A DNA stretch of 64,000 nucleotides from Myxococcus stipitatus DSM 14675 (GTDB lineage Bacteria; Myxococcota; Myxococcia; Myxococcales; Myxococcaceae): NCBI RefSeq assembly GCF_000331735.1, contig NC_020126.1, positions 248,001-312,000 of the forward strand, given 5' to 3'. Below, piece by piece: positions 37,118 to 45,734 of this stretch. The position numbers and the translations under genes were made by a program. Position 1 is the first letter of the stretch, and every line of letters starts with the position of its first letter. Under the pieces are notes generated by a model, which saw only the letters and a program-made list of their open reading frames with translations, made no database searches and had not been told where the DNA came from.

Positions 37118-38113
37118 ATGCGATACGCGCAGATCCTCTCCACCGGCCGTTACGTCCCCGAGAAGGTCCTCACCAACGCGGACGTCGAGAAGCTCCTCGG
37201 CGAGTCCGTGGACGAGTGGCTCCAGCAGAACGTGGGCATCAAGCAGCGCCACGTCATGGCCGACTCCCAGGCCACCAGTGACTTGTGCGTCGCCGCCGCC
37301 CGCCAGGCGCTGGAGCGCTCCGGGACGAAGCCGGAGGAGCTGGACCTCATCATCGTCGCCACCGACACGCCCGACTACCTCAGCCCCGCGACGTCCTCCG
37401 TGGTGCAGGCCAAGCTGGGCGCCGTCAACGCCGGCACGTATGACCTCAACTGCGCGTGCGCGGGCTGGGTGACGGCGCTGGACGTGGGCTCCAAGACGAT
37501 TGCCGCGGACGACAGCTACCGCCGCATCCTCGTCGTGGGCGCGTACGCGATGACGCGCTACGTGAACTGGAAGGACAAGAAGACCTGCACCCTGTTCGCC
37601 GACGGCGCGGGCGCGGTGGTGCTGGGCGCCGGCGACAAGCCCGGCTTCATGGGCGCCAAGCTCCTGGCCAACGGCGAGTACCACGACGCGCTCGGCATCT
37701 ACACCGGTGGGACGAATCGCCCCGCCACCGCGGAGACGCTGCCCCTCACGGACGGCAAGCCCGCCGTGCAGTTCGTCCGCAAGTTCCCCGCGACCTTCAA
37801 CACCGAGCGCTGGCCCATGCTCCTGGACCAGCTCCTCAGGAAGCAGTCGCAGACGCTGGACGACGTGAAGCTGTTCGTCTTCACCCAGCTCAACCTGCGC
37901 ACCATCGAGGCCACCATGAAGGTGCTGGGCCAGCCCATGGAAAAGGCCCACTACACGATGGACAAGTGGGGCTACACCGGCTCGGCCTGCATCCCGATGA
38001 CGCTCGATGATGCCGTCGTCCAGGGCAAGGTGCGGCGCGGTGACCTGGTCGCCTTCTGTGCCAGCGGCGGTGGTCTCGCCATGGCCTCCGCCCTCTATCG
38101 CTGGACGGCCTGA
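37118..38113 (+). CDS. KASIII-like ketoacyl synthase with altered active site
   Basis: 331 residues, an FabH-type thiolase fold. ILSTGRYVPEKVLTNADVEK at the start and DLNCACAGWVTAL with the nucleophilic Cys114 are typical. But where FabH has HQANLRI the protein reads TQLNLRT (Thr256 in place of the catalytic His), and where FabH has GNTSAAS it reads GYTGSAC (Tyr286 in place of Asn). SGGGLAMASALYRW at the end matches the GGGF motif. It lies 15 bp before the acyl-CoA ligase, so it may transfer an acyl group without decarboxylative condensation. The first copy of the operon that keeps KASIII fold but not the Cys-His-Asn triad. Confidence 0.88.
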   Translation: MRYAQILSTGRYVPEKVLTNADVEKLLGESVDEWLQQNVGIKQRHVMADSQATSDLCVAAARQALERSGTKPEELDLIIVATDTPDYLSPATSSVVQAKLGAVNAGTYDLNCACAGWVTALDVGSKTIAADDSYRRILVVGAYAMTRYVNWKDKKTCTLFADGAGAVVLGAGDKPGFMGAKLLANGEYHDALGIYTGGTNRPATAETLPLTDGKPAVQFVRKFPATFNTERWPMLLDQLLRKQSQTLDDVKLFVFTQLNLRTIEATMKVLGQPMEKAHYTMDKWGYTGSACIPMTLDDAVVQGKVRRGDLVAFCASGGGLAMASALYRWTA

Positions 38114-38128
38114 GCCTTGGAGGCGCGC

Positions 38129-39679
38129 ATGTTCATCGGAGACTGGATGGGGCGGGGCGCCCTGTACTGGCCCGAGCACGTCGCGGTGGTGGACACGGCC
38201 AAGGGCGCCGCGGGCCGCTTCACCTATCGCGACCTGAACGCGCGCGCCGAGGCGCTCGGCGGCTGGCTGCGCGACGTCGCCGGCGTGAAGCGCGGCGACC
38301 GCGTGGGCCTGGTCGCCCACAACGGCGTGGAGTACCTGGACGTCCTCTTCGCCTGCGGAAAACTGGGCGCCATCTTCGTCCCCTACAACTGGCGCCTGCA
38401 CGCCGCCGAGCTCACCGACCTGGTGCGAGCCATCCGTCCGCGCGTGCTCCTCTTCGGCGAGGACTTCCGCGACGCCGTGGCCCAGGTGCGAGAGCACGTG
38501 GGGGACTCGCTCCACCTCGTCTCGCTGGAGTCCCAGGGGCTGCCCGGCGCCACCGCGTACACGCAGGCGCTGGCGCACCGCTCCTCCCAGCCCGTGAAGA
38601 ACGACGCGGTGGCCGAGGAGGACATCCTCTGCCTGCTCTTCACGGGTGGCACCACGGGCCGCTCGAAGGGCGCGTGCATCAGCTACCGGATGGTGGCGTG
38701 GAACACGCTCAACACGCTGGTGCACGAGGTGCGCCCCGGCGACGTCACGGTGACGCACACGCCCATGTTCCACACGGGCGGGCTGCTGGTCTACACCGTG
38801 CCGCTGCTCACCGCGGGCGGCACCGTGGTCATCATGCGCCGCTGGGAGCCGGAGGAGCTGCTCGCGCTCATCCCTCGCGAGAAGGTGTCGCTCTTCTTCG
38901 CGGTGCCCACGCAGTATCAGCAGTTGCTCGACTCGCCGCGCTTCGCGAGCACCGACTTCTCCTCCGTGCGCTTCATGACCAGCGGGGGCGCGGCGCTGCC
39001 AGTGCCGCTCATCCAGGCGTGGCAGGCCGTGCACGCGGTGCCCTTCAAGCAGGGCTTCGGCATGACGGAGTTCGGCCCGGGAATCTTCAGCATGGGGCCT
39101 GAGTTCGCGGTGTCGAAGGCGGGCTCCATCGGCCGCCCCAACTACTTCATCGCCGCGAAGCTGGTGGACGACGACGGCCGCGAGGTGCCGACGGGCGAGG
39201 TGGGTGAGCTCGTCCTCAAGGGGCCCTCGATGTGCTCGGGCTACTTCGAGGACGAGGCCGCCACGCGCGAGGCCATCGACGCGGATGGCTGGTTCCACTC
39301 GGGGGACCTGGCGCGCGTGGACGCGGACGGGTTCTTCACCATCGCGGGCCGCAAGAAGGACATGTTCATCTCCGGCGGAGAGAACGTGTACCCGCTGGAG
39401 CTGGAGTCGGTGCTCTACGAGCACCCCGCGGTGCAGCTGTGCTCGGTCGTCGGCGTGCCCGACGCGAAGTGGGGCGAGGTGGGCCGCGCCTTCGTGGTGC
39501 TCAAGCCGGGCGCGGAGTCCTCCGGGGATGCGCTGCTCGAGCACCTGCGCGGCCGGGTGGCGCGCTTCAAGGTGCCCAAGCGGGTGGAGTTGGTGGAGCG
39601 CCTGCCGGTGTCCGCGGCGGGGAAGATTCTCAAGCGAGAGCTGCGCGAGGCGGCCATCGCCGCCGACGCACCGCGCTGA
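38129..39679 (+). CDS. Acyl-CoA ligase (AMP-binding family)
   Basis: 516 residues. The frame opens with TTG at 38117, but GGAGG 6 bases before ATG 38129 decides the start. Adenylate-forming motifs are complete: LLFTGGTTGRSKGA (A3), QGFGMTEFGP (A5), GWFHSGDL (A7), GRKKDMFISGGENVYP (A8) and the C-terminal SAAGKILKREL with catalytic Lys (A10). These enzymes activate a carboxylic acid with ATP then load CoA. The partner KASIII upstream and lipid-binding envelope proteins downstream suggest a long or unusual acyl substrate. Confidence 0.93.
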   Translation: MFIGDWMGRGALYWPEHVAVVDTAKGAAGRFTYRDLNARAEALGGWLRDVAGVKRGDRVGLVAHNGVEYLDVLFACGKLGAIFVPYNWRLHAAELTDLVRAIRPRVLLFGEDFRDAVAQVREHVGDSLHLVSLESQGLPGATAYTQALAHRSSQPVKNDAVAEEDILCLLFTGGTTGRSKGACISYRMVAWNTLNTLVHEVRPGDVTVTHTPMFHTGGLLVYTVPLLTAGGTVVIMRRWEPEELLALIPREKVSLFFAVPTQYQQLLDSPRFASTDFSSVRFMTSGGAALPVPLIQAWQAVHAVPFKQGFGMTEFGPGIFSMGPEFAVSKAGSIGRPNYFIAAKLVDDDGREVPTGEVGELVLKGPSMCSGYFEDEAATREAIDADGWFHSGDLARVDADGFFTIAGRKKDMFISGGENVYPLELESVLYEHPAVQLCSVVGVPDAKWGEVGRAFVVLKPGAESSGDALLEHLRGRVARFKVPKRVELVERLPVSAAGKILKRELREAAIAADAPR

Positions 39680-39694
39680 AAACGCTGTCGGAAA

Positions 39695-39715
39695 AGGGCT
39701 TGTTTCACGAGCCCT
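39695..39715. terminator. Hairpin after acyl-CoA ligase
   Basis: AGGGCTTGT pairs with ACGAGCCCT around a TTC loop (9 bp with one G-T pair), 15 bp past the ligase stop. No T-run follows. It separates the enzyme genes from the lipoprotein gene and may reduce read-through. Confidence 0.45.
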
Positions 39716-39778
39716 CAATGCCTGTCGTCTGTCGACACACCTGCTGGTGGTGACACCGGCTTGAAGGGGAGCAAGCAC

Positions 39779-40372
39779 ATGAAGAAGAAGCTTCTGTCCG
39801 CGGTGATGCTGTGCACGCTGGGCCTCGTGGGCTGTGGTGACGACAAGGACCCCATCGTCGAGAAGCCCAAGCTCAACAGCGCCGCCAACATCCTGGCGTT
39901 CCTCGATGGCAAGTCGATGGTGATGACGGGGACCGACATCCCCTCGCACCCGAACGGCTACAGCGAGGACATCGACTTCGCCGCGTCGTCCCAGTGCTAC
40001 CAGAAGGTCACCATGTCGGTGGCCGCCGGCAACTTCAAGGTCGACAGCATCCCGGGCACCATCACGAACGGCGTCTGCAACCACGAGCAGGCGAAGAACC
40101 CGCTCACCTTCACCTCCACCACCGTCCTCATCGAGAACGCCACGGAGGATGGGAGCTGCTTCGACGTGACGTTCACCTTCCCGGGCGGCCTGGTGCAGGA
40201 GGGCCGCGGCAGCTTCTCCGCCGACCAGAAGAAGCTCAGCCTGGAGATCTTCTTCAAGAACCAGGCGACCGGCATGCGCTGCGCCAGCGGCGCGGTGGGC
40301 GCGGCGAACACCGTGAAGATGGGCGACAAGGCCTTCACGGGCAACGCGGTGCAGGTCTACGCCATCCAGTAA
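39779..40372 (+). CDS. Hypothetical lipoprotein
   Basis: 197 residues from ATG 39779 (MKKKLLSAVMLCTLGLVGC), with AAGGGGAG upstream and a LVGC lipobox. The mature part, after DKDP and a short linker, has four well-spaced cysteines (SSQCYQK, GVCNHE, GSCFDV, MRCASG) and alternating strands, so a disulfide-stabilised beta-domain in the envelope is likely. No known motif. Its place between an acyl-CoA ligase and an outer-membrane barrel suggests a lipid-handling or surface role, but this is inferred from position only. Confidence 0.75.
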   Translation: MKKKLLSAVMLCTLGLVGCGDDKDPIVEKPKLNSAANILAFLDGKSMVMTGTDIPSHPNGYSEDIDFAASSQCYQKVTMSVAAGNFKVDSIPGTITNGVCNHEQAKNPLTFTSTTVLIENATEDGSCFDVTFTFPGGLVQEGRGSFSADQKKLSLEIFFKNQATGMRCASGAVGAANTVKMGDKAFTGNAVQVYAIQ

Positions 40373-40390
40373 CCCTGGCGGTGTTTCACG

Positions 40391-40424
40391 CTGGAGGGGA
40401 GGTGTGCTCCCGCCTTCCCTCCAG
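40391..40424. terminator. Hairpin between lipoprotein and barrel genes
   Basis: CTGGAGGGGAGG (40391-40402) pairs with CCTTCCCTCCAG (40413-40424) around a 10-base loop; 12 bp with one mismatch or G-T pair. TCGTCTGTC follows. A terminator or attenuator ahead of the outer-membrane gene. Confidence 0.5.
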
Positions 40425-40454
40425 TCGTCTGTCCGGCGCGGGGCCGAGGTCGAT

Positions 40455-42113
40455 ATGACGGGAAGTGGGTTTGCAGCACGCGAGAGGGTGTGGCGGAGCG
40501 CGAGGATGCTCGCCGCGCTGGGGCTCGTGGGACTGGCGTCGTCCTCGGCGGCCCAGAGTCCGCCGGTGCCGGGCTTGTATGGTGAGTGGCTGGAGGCGAA
40601 GGACCGCGAAGAGGACGCGGAGCCGCGCGAGTTCACCCTCATCAACTACTTCTTCACGCGCGCCTCGATGACGAACCAGGTGGGTGACCCCGCCGGTCTT
40701 CGTGGCGTGGCGCTGGGGCCCATCGGCTCGCCCGTGGGCAGCGCGGTGAGCATCGAGCCCGGCCGCTCCGCGTACTTCGTGGAGCAGCGCTGGATTCCCG
40801 TCATCGAATACAGCCCGTTCTTCGTGGACGGCCTGGCGTCCTTCCGCGCCCAGTTCGAGGTGGACTTCCTCTGGGGCCGCTCGGCCAACACCATCGGCCA
40901 GAACGAGGGCGGCGGCTTCAACGCCGACCAGGTCAACATCCAGACGAAGAACATCAACGTCGCGCTGTACCCGACGCGCAGCCCCAGCAAGCTGGCGCTC
41001 ATCATCGGCACGCAGCCCCTCTACGACAGCCCTTATGACCCCACGCGCACGCCGCTGTCGGACCTGGTGCGCACGGGCTACAAGCTGGCCTTCCTGGGCA
41101 GCGACGCCACGGGCCTGTCCATCTTCAGCGGCTACAAGGGCAACGCCCGCCTGACGCTGACGCCGCTGGGCAGCGCGCAGGCGGACCGCGCCACGCGCAA
41201 TGACCCGCGCCTCAAGTACATCTGGCTGGCGATGGCGGACTACGTCTACCCGGTGCGGCCCAACACCAACGTGGGCGTGTCGCTCTGGTACCTGAACGAC
41301 GACACCAAGGGTGACGCCTACGCCTTCGAGGGCCTGGTGAAGAGCGGCCCGTCGTCCTCGGGCCTGCCGGGCTTCACGGGCACGGCGCGCTTCGACATCA
41401 ACCGCCCCACGGGCAGCGTCTTCTGGGCGGGCGCGCACTTCAATCACAACATCGACTTCCGGACGGGCCGCCTCGGGGCCTCCGGCTTCGTCATGTACAA
41501 CGGCGGCAAGTACGAGAGCGATGACCCGGACAACTCGGTGCTCGACGAGCTGAGCATCTCCGGCGTGTCCGCCAACCTGGAGGTCATGTACCAGTGGGGC
41601 CGCGGCCCCGGCGACGTCGTCACCGTGGAGGGCATGTTCTCCTCGGGCGACAGCAACCTGGGCGACGACAAGTACACGGGCGCCTTCACGCTCAACCAGT
41701 ACGGCCTGCCGGGCGCGGTGTGGTTCAACCACAAGATGCTCATCCTGTTCCCGTTCACCAGCACGGTGAACAACTACACGGGCGCGGTGACGGACATCTC
41801 CAACCAGGGCTACGGCCTGCGCGCGGGCATCGCCACGGCGGCGTGGGACATCGTGCCCAACACGCTCAACCTCAAGGTGGGCGCGGGCCTGGCCAACGCG
41901 GGCGCGGAGCCCGCGCGGTGGGACCCGACGGTGCGGCGCGGCCGCTTCATCGGCGCGGAGCTCAACGCGGAGCTGCGCTACCACATCCGCTACCTGATGA
42001 CCGTGGGTCTCCACGGCGGCTACCTCTTCCGCGGCAGCTTCTACGACGGCGCCCCCACCGTGAAGAGCGACCCGTGGGCGGCCTTCACCACCTTCACCTG
42101 GTACGCGTTCTGA
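40455..42113 (+). CDS. Outer-membrane beta-barrel protein
   Basis: 552 residues from ATG 40455 (MTGSGFAARERVWRS), with CCGAGG upstream; a Sec signal ends near SSSAAQ-SPP. The protein is built of alternating amphipathic strands with aromatic girdles (YKLAFLGSD, GVSLWYLND, FTTFTWYAF) and ends in Phe, the usual signal for the BAM machine. Length and the SGDSNLGDDKYTGAF region resemble porin-like transport barrels. The hydrolase gene follows 2 bp later, so the pair may handle uptake and cleavage of an extracellular lipid or ester; this is a contextual inference. Confidence 0.85.
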   Translation: MTGSGFAARERVWRSARMLAALGLVGLASSSAAQSPPVPGLYGEWLEAKDREEDAEPREFTLINYFFTRASMTNQVGDPAGLRGVALGPIGSPVGSAVSIEPGRSAYFVEQRWIPVIEYSPFFVDGLASFRAQFEVDFLWGRSANTIGQNEGGGFNADQVNIQTKNINVALYPTRSPSKLALIIGTQPLYDSPYDPTRTPLSDLVRTGYKLAFLGSDATGLSIFSGYKGNARLTLTPLGSAQADRATRNDPRLKYIWLAMADYVYPVRPNTNVGVSLWYLNDDTKGDAYAFEGLVKSGPSSSGLPGFTGTARFDINRPTGSVFWAGAHFNHNIDFRTGRLGASGFVMYNGGKYESDDPDNSVLDELSISGVSANLEVMYQWGRGPGDVVTVEGMFSSGDSNLGDDKYTGAFTLNQYGLPGAVWFNHKMLILFPFTSTVNNYTGAVTDISNQGYGLRAGIATAAWDIVPNTLNLKVGAGLANAGAEPARWDPTVRRGRFIGAELNAELRYHIRYLMTVGLHGGYLFRGSFYDGAPTVKSDPWAAFTTFTWYAF

Positions 42114-42115
42114 CC

Positions 42116-43294
42116 ATGAGCTCCTCCCGCGCTTTCACCGCCCTGCTCGTCACGGCCGGGCTGTCCTCCGCTGGTTGCGTGCGCTCGTATGCCAGTGAGT
42201 CCGCGCTGTCCTTCAAGGACCTGGACTACTCCACCGAGGGCACGAAGCAGCCCTGGCCCGTGCACCGCGTGGCGCTGCCGGATGTCTCCGCCCGCTACAG
42301 CCTGGGCACCGCGCTGCATGTCTCCTACGTGGACCTGCCCGCCGCGTCGCCGGAGGCGAAGACGGTGGTCTTCGTGCACGGCCTGGGCTCCTACCTGAAG
42401 TTCTGGCGCGCGCAGCTGGATGTCTTCCATGCGCAGGGCTACCGCGTCATCGCGCTGGACCTGCCCGGCTATGGCAAGTCCGACAAGCCGGCCACGTTCC
42501 CGTACACCATGGAGGCCATGGCGGATGTGGTTCTGGAATTGACGCGCGTGCTCGGCGTGGAGAAGCCCGTCCTCATGGGCCACTCCATGGGCGGGCAGAC
42601 GTCGCTGTCGTTCGCCATCCGCTACCCGGAGTCGCTCAGCGCGCTGGTGCTGGTGTCTCCGGCCGGCTTCGAGAAGTTCACCTGGAAGGAGAAGGCGTGG
42701 TTCGCGCGGGTGATGAGCGCGGACTTCATCAAGTACGCGCCGGAGGCGAACATCTGGGGCAGCGTGCGGCAGGGCAACTTCATGCACTGGCGCCCCCAGC
42801 TCGAGTGGCTCATCGAGGAGCGCGTGCGGCTGGCGAAGACGCCCGAGTTCGACGCCTACGCCTACGCCAACGTCCGCACCGTGCGGGGCCTGGCCCACAA
42901 CGACTTCGTGCGCGACAACCTGGGCCACGTCACCGTGCCCACGCTCATCGTCTACGGCACGGATGACCGGCTCATCCCCAACCCGTTCCTCCACGGCGGA
43001 GAGACGCGCGACATCATGGAGTTCGGCGCGTCGAACATCCCCACCGCGTCGCTGGTGCCGATGAAGGGCTGCGGCCACACCGTGCAGCTCGACTGCCCGG
43101 AGCCCTTCAACGAGGTGGCGCTCGCGTTCGTGAAGGACCCGGCCTCCGCGCGGCCCTTCGTGGAGAAGGCCCGCGAGGACAAGACGCCGAAGCCGGGCGA
43201 GCCCGCGCCCGTGCCCGGTGCGCCGGGCACCCAGCCTTCGCCCATGCCCCAGCAGCAGGACGCACCCGCGCCCGCGGATGGCCCTCGGCCGTGA
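42116..43294 (+). CDS. Alpha/beta hydrolase lipoprotein
   Basis: 392 residues. MSSSRAFTALLVTAGLSSAGC has a SAGC lipobox. The fold shows VHGLGSYLKFW (oxyanion), LDLPGYGKSDKP, nucleophile GHSMGGQTSL, Asp in VYGTDDRLIPN, and His in GCGHTVQLDCPEPF, so the catalytic triad is complete. The tail is Pro-rich (PGEPAPVPGAPGTQPS). It begins 2 bp after the outer-membrane barrel and is probably co-transcribed with it. Likely a periplasmic or surface esterase/lipase. A large hairpin at 43307-43346 follows the stop. Confidence 0.88.
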   Translation: MSSSRAFTALLVTAGLSSAGCVRSYASESALSFKDLDYSTEGTKQPWPVHRVALPDVSARYSLGTALHVSYVDLPAASPEAKTVVFVHGLGSYLKFWRAQLDVFHAQGYRVIALDLPGYGKSDKPATFPYTMEAMADVVLELTRVLGVEKPVLMGHSMGGQTSLSFAIRYPESLSALVLVSPAGFEKFTWKEKAWFARVMSADFIKYAPEANIWGSVRQGNFMHWRPQLEWLIEERVRLAKTPEFDAYAYANVRTVRGLAHNDFVRDNLGHVTVPTLIVYGTDDRLIPNPFLHGGETRDIMEFGASNIPTASLVPMKGCGHTVQLDCPEPFNEVALAFVKDPASARPFVEKAREDKTPKPGEPAPVPGAPGTQPSPMPQQQDAPAPADGPRP

Positions 43295-43306
43295 TGAAGC
43301 GCCGAG

Positions 43307-43346
43307 GACGGCCGCATCCACTCCCCCACGGCGTGGATGGGCCGTC
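43307..43346. terminator. Long-stem terminator-like hairpin
   Basis: GACGGCCGCATCCAC (43307-43321) pairs with GTGGATGGGCCGTC (43333-43346), 14 bp with one bulged base, just past the hydrolase stop at 43294. No T-run, as for most hairpins in this GC-rich window. Confidence 0.55.
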
Positions 43347-43436
43347 GTCGGCTCCGGGGCCGGCGTCGAGGACTCGGGCAGGGCGCCCCCGGCGGCGCTC
43401 GTGAAGTCAGCGGGCCGGGGGCTTGTGAAGCGGTGA

Positions 43437-44441
43437 CTACGGAATGGTGTGGCTGCGCACCATGCTGTACTGCACCGCGGCCGTCAGGTCCTTCGAGTTG
43501 AAGTGCCCGTAGGGATAGGCCGAGTACACCTTCTCTCCCGTCTGGCCCGGGATGCGGGAGGTGTACTGGCCGTACACGATGCCGCCGTAGCCGATGATTT
43601 CATCGGCCGTGGAGTAGATGGTGTAGCGGTAGTCGCCCTCGTAGCTGCTCTGCGAGCGCAGGTCGTCCAGGTACGCGGAGCGGCCCAGCACCACGCCGAA
43701 GTAGAGGTAGCCCGGATACAGGCCGTTGGTGGCGCCGCACGTCGGCGTGGACGGGCCCGTCTGGTAGCAGGACGTGAGGCCCAGGTTGGCGCCGGCGATG
43801 CCGACGAAGGTGTCCACGGAGCCCGAGAGCGAGGGGCCCACGTTGTACGCGCCGCCATTGGCGGAGTCGTTCGCGGGGCCGCCCATGAGGGCCTTGCGCG
43901 CGAGCGTCACGCCCATGGAGTGGGTGATGATGTCCACCTTCGTCGCGCCCGTGTATGCCTTCACGGCCTCGATGAACTTGCGCACCTTCATCACGTTCGT
44001 CTTCGAGTGGTACTGGACCGCCGTCTGCATCACGTCGGCCGGGCCCCACGTCGTCGCGTACAACTCGCTGGGCTTGTAGCCGTTGGCGAGGAAGTACTCG
44101 AGGGAGGCATTCCAGCCGGACTGGCCCGCCGTGCCGGTGCCCACCGCCTTGTCCGAGTTGCCGTGGATGAAGATGACGGGTGTGTTCACCACCGTGTCGG
44201 TGGCGCTCGCCTTGCCGCCGTGACTGCCACCGACGAGGTCGGCTCGGGCGAAGTCGTAGCTGTCATAGCCGTTGGCGGTGAGCCACGTGCGGAAGTGCGG
44301 CGTGAGGCCGGCGGTGGAGACGACGGGGGATTCGACGGTGGCGAGAGGCTCGGACGTGGGCTCTTCGACGCCCTGTCCGCAGCCGGAGAGAGCGCCCACG
44401 AGCAACGGGCCCATGAGGAACAGCGAATGCCGCAATCGCAT
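43437..44441 (-). CDS. Secreted lipase-like alpha/beta hydrolase (Lipase class 2 type)
   Basis: 334 residues from ATG 44441 (MRLRHSLFLMGPLLVGALSGC), GSGC lipobox; AAGGATG lies upstream. The hydrolase shows TPVIFIHGNSDKAVG (oxyanion), a WNASLEYFLANGYKPSELYA segment, nucleophile THSMGVTLARKA, Asp in YSTADEIIGYG and a likely His in YGHFNSKD. The HGN start and THSMG nucleophile are typical of the class 2 triacylglycerol lipase family. Paired cysteines (SCYQTGPSTPTC) may form a disulfide. Divergent from the MDR gene; the substrate may be an extracellular lipid. Confidence 0.85.
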   Translation of the reverse strand: MRLRHSLFLMGPLLVGALSGCGQGVEEPTSEPLATVESPVVSTAGLTPHFRTWLTANGYDSYDFARADLVGGSHGGKASATDTVVNTPVIFIHGNSDKAVGTGTAGQSGWNASLEYFLANGYKPSELYATTWGPADVMQTAVQYHSKTNVMKVRKFIEAVKAYTGATKVDIITHSMGVTLARKALMGGPANDSANGGAYNVGPSLSGSVDTFVGIAGANLGLTSCYQTGPSTPTCGATNGLYPGYLYFGVVLGRSAYLDDLRSQSSYEGDYRYTIYSTADEIIGYGGIVYGQYTSRIPGQTGEKVYSAYPYGHFNSKDLTAAVQYSMVRSHTIP

Positions 44442-44595
44442 GGAGACATCCTTCGAGTTGTGGGGGTACGCGTGCCCGGATTGAAGACAGTCATCGAGCA
44501 CGAGCCGCAGTGTAGAGACATCTCGCGCGCGAGTCGTCAGTCGTGTGGCCGTGCGTGGACGTTGTCGCGCCGCGTCGCGTGGTACTCAGGGGCGC

Positions 44596-45633
44596 ATGAG
44601 CGCACGCAAGGTCGTCATCGCGAAGGCAGGTGGGTATGGGCAGCTCCGGATTGAAAACCTGAATCAGGTTTCACCTGGGGCCGGAGAGGTGGTGGTGGCC
44701 ACCCAGGCCATCGGGGTGAACTATGCGGACTGCGTCATTCGCATGGGCCTGTACTCCTCCGCGAAGGAGTATGTGGGGTGGCCCATCACCCCGGGCTTCG
44801 AGTTCTCCGGCACGGTGGAGTCCGTGGGCGCGGGCGTGGAGGACCTGGCCCCTGGGGACCGCGTGTTCGGCGTGACGCGGTTCGGCGGATACGCGACACA
44901 CGTCACGGTGCCGCGGCATCAGCTCTTCGCGCTGCCCTCGAAGCTGACGATGGAGCAGGCCGCGGGGTTCCCCGCGGTGTTCCTCACGGCGTACTTCGCG
45001 CTGTTCGAGCTGGCGCATCCCAGGCCGGGGGCGACGGTGCTGGTGCACTCGGCCGCGGGTGGCGTGGGCAGCGCGTTGCTGCAGTTGGGTCGCATCGCCG
45101 GGTGCCGGATGGTGGGCGTGGTGGGCGGCACTCACAAGGTGGAGGCCGCGCGAGCGCTGGGCGCGGAGGTGGTCATCGACAAGAGCCGCGAGGACTTGTG
45201 GAAGGCCGCGAAGGCCGCGGCGCCGGAAGGGTATGACGTGGTGCTGGACGCGAATGGACCGTCCACGCTGCGGGAGAGCTACCGGCACCTCGGCTCGCCC
45301 GGGAAGCTGGTCATCTACGGCTTCCACTCCATGCTGCCGCGCAAGGGAGGCCGGCCGAACTACGCGAAGCTTGCATGGGATTGGCTCCGGACGCCTCGGT
45401 TCGACCCGCTGACGTTGACCAACGACAACACCAGTGTCCTGGCGTTCAACCTGTCCTATCTGTTCGAGCGGCGCTCCGTGCTGGAGGAGAGCCTGGCGCG
45501 GCTGTTGACCTGGGTGGAGGAGGGCCAGGTCGTCTCGCCCCAGGTGACGACCTTCCCGCTGGACGCCGTCGCGGAAGCGCACAGGGCGCTCGAATCCGGG
45601 ACGACGGTGGGGAAGCTCGTGCTGGTGCCCTGA
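44596..45633 (+). CDS. Zinc-independent quinone-oxidoreductase-type MDR (synaptic-vesicle VAT-1-like)
   Basis: 345 residues. Medium-chain reductase with N-terminal GroES-like domain (GVNYADCVIRMGLY, PGFEFSGTVESVG), Rossmann domain VHSAAGGVGSALLQLGRIAG and the C-terminal AHRALESGTTVGKLVLVP. It lacks the structural and catalytic zinc cysteines, so it belongs to the QOR group that reduces quinones or enoyl groups with NADPH. Start ATG 44596 follows CAGGGGCGC. A near-perfect palindrome TGAAAACCTGA-A-TCAGGTTTCA lies at 44652-44673, in codons about 19-27, and resembles the operator over the tetR start. Confidence 0.9.
   Translation: MSARKVVIAKAGGYGQLRIENLNQVSPGAGEVVVATQAIGVNYADCVIRMGLYSSAKEYVGWPITPGFEFSGTVESVGAGVEDLAPGDRVFGVTRFGGYATHVTVPRHQLFALPSKLTMEQAAGFPAVFLTAYFALFELAHPRPGATVLVHSAAGGVGSALLQLGRIAGCRMVGVVGGTHKVEAARALGAEVVIDKSREDLWKAAKAAAPEGYDVVLDANGPSTLRESYRHLGSPGKLVIYGFHSMLPRKGGRPNYAKLAWDWLRTPRFDPLTLTNDNTSVLAFNLSYLFERRSVLEESLARLLTWVEEGQVVSPQVTTFPLDAVAEAHRALESGTTVGKLVLVP
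44651..44676. promoter_or_regulatory. TetR-type operator candidate inside the MDR 5' end
   Basis: AACCTGA-A-TCAGGTT is a perfect 7-bp palindrome, extending to TGAAA on the left and TTTCA on the right. It shares TTGAAA, CTGAATC and the TTTCA half with the elements at 30090 and 36361. Being 55 bases into the coding sequence, it could act by roadblock or be incidental. Confidence 0.4.
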
Positions 45634-45734
45634 GCGGAAGTCCAGATGTTTGTCTTCACGGGGACGGACGCTTGCCCGCGGGGACGATTTTTCCCCGGGG
45701 GCGATATGGCAACTGAGTTGCGCCGTTCGCTGGG

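Noticed and set aside
37118..39679. KASIII and ligase considered as OleA and OleC of a hydrocarbon/beta-lactone cluster
   Set aside because: No OleD-type SDR in the cluster, the thiolase lacks the His and Asn that OleA keeps, and the ligase has a standard acyl-CoA ligase C-terminus.
36854..40645. 1263-codon ORF on the minus strand opposite tetR, KASIII and ligase
   Set aside because: His/Arg/Gly/Val-rich composition without domains; it is the antisense shadow of three well-supported genes in a high-GC3 region.
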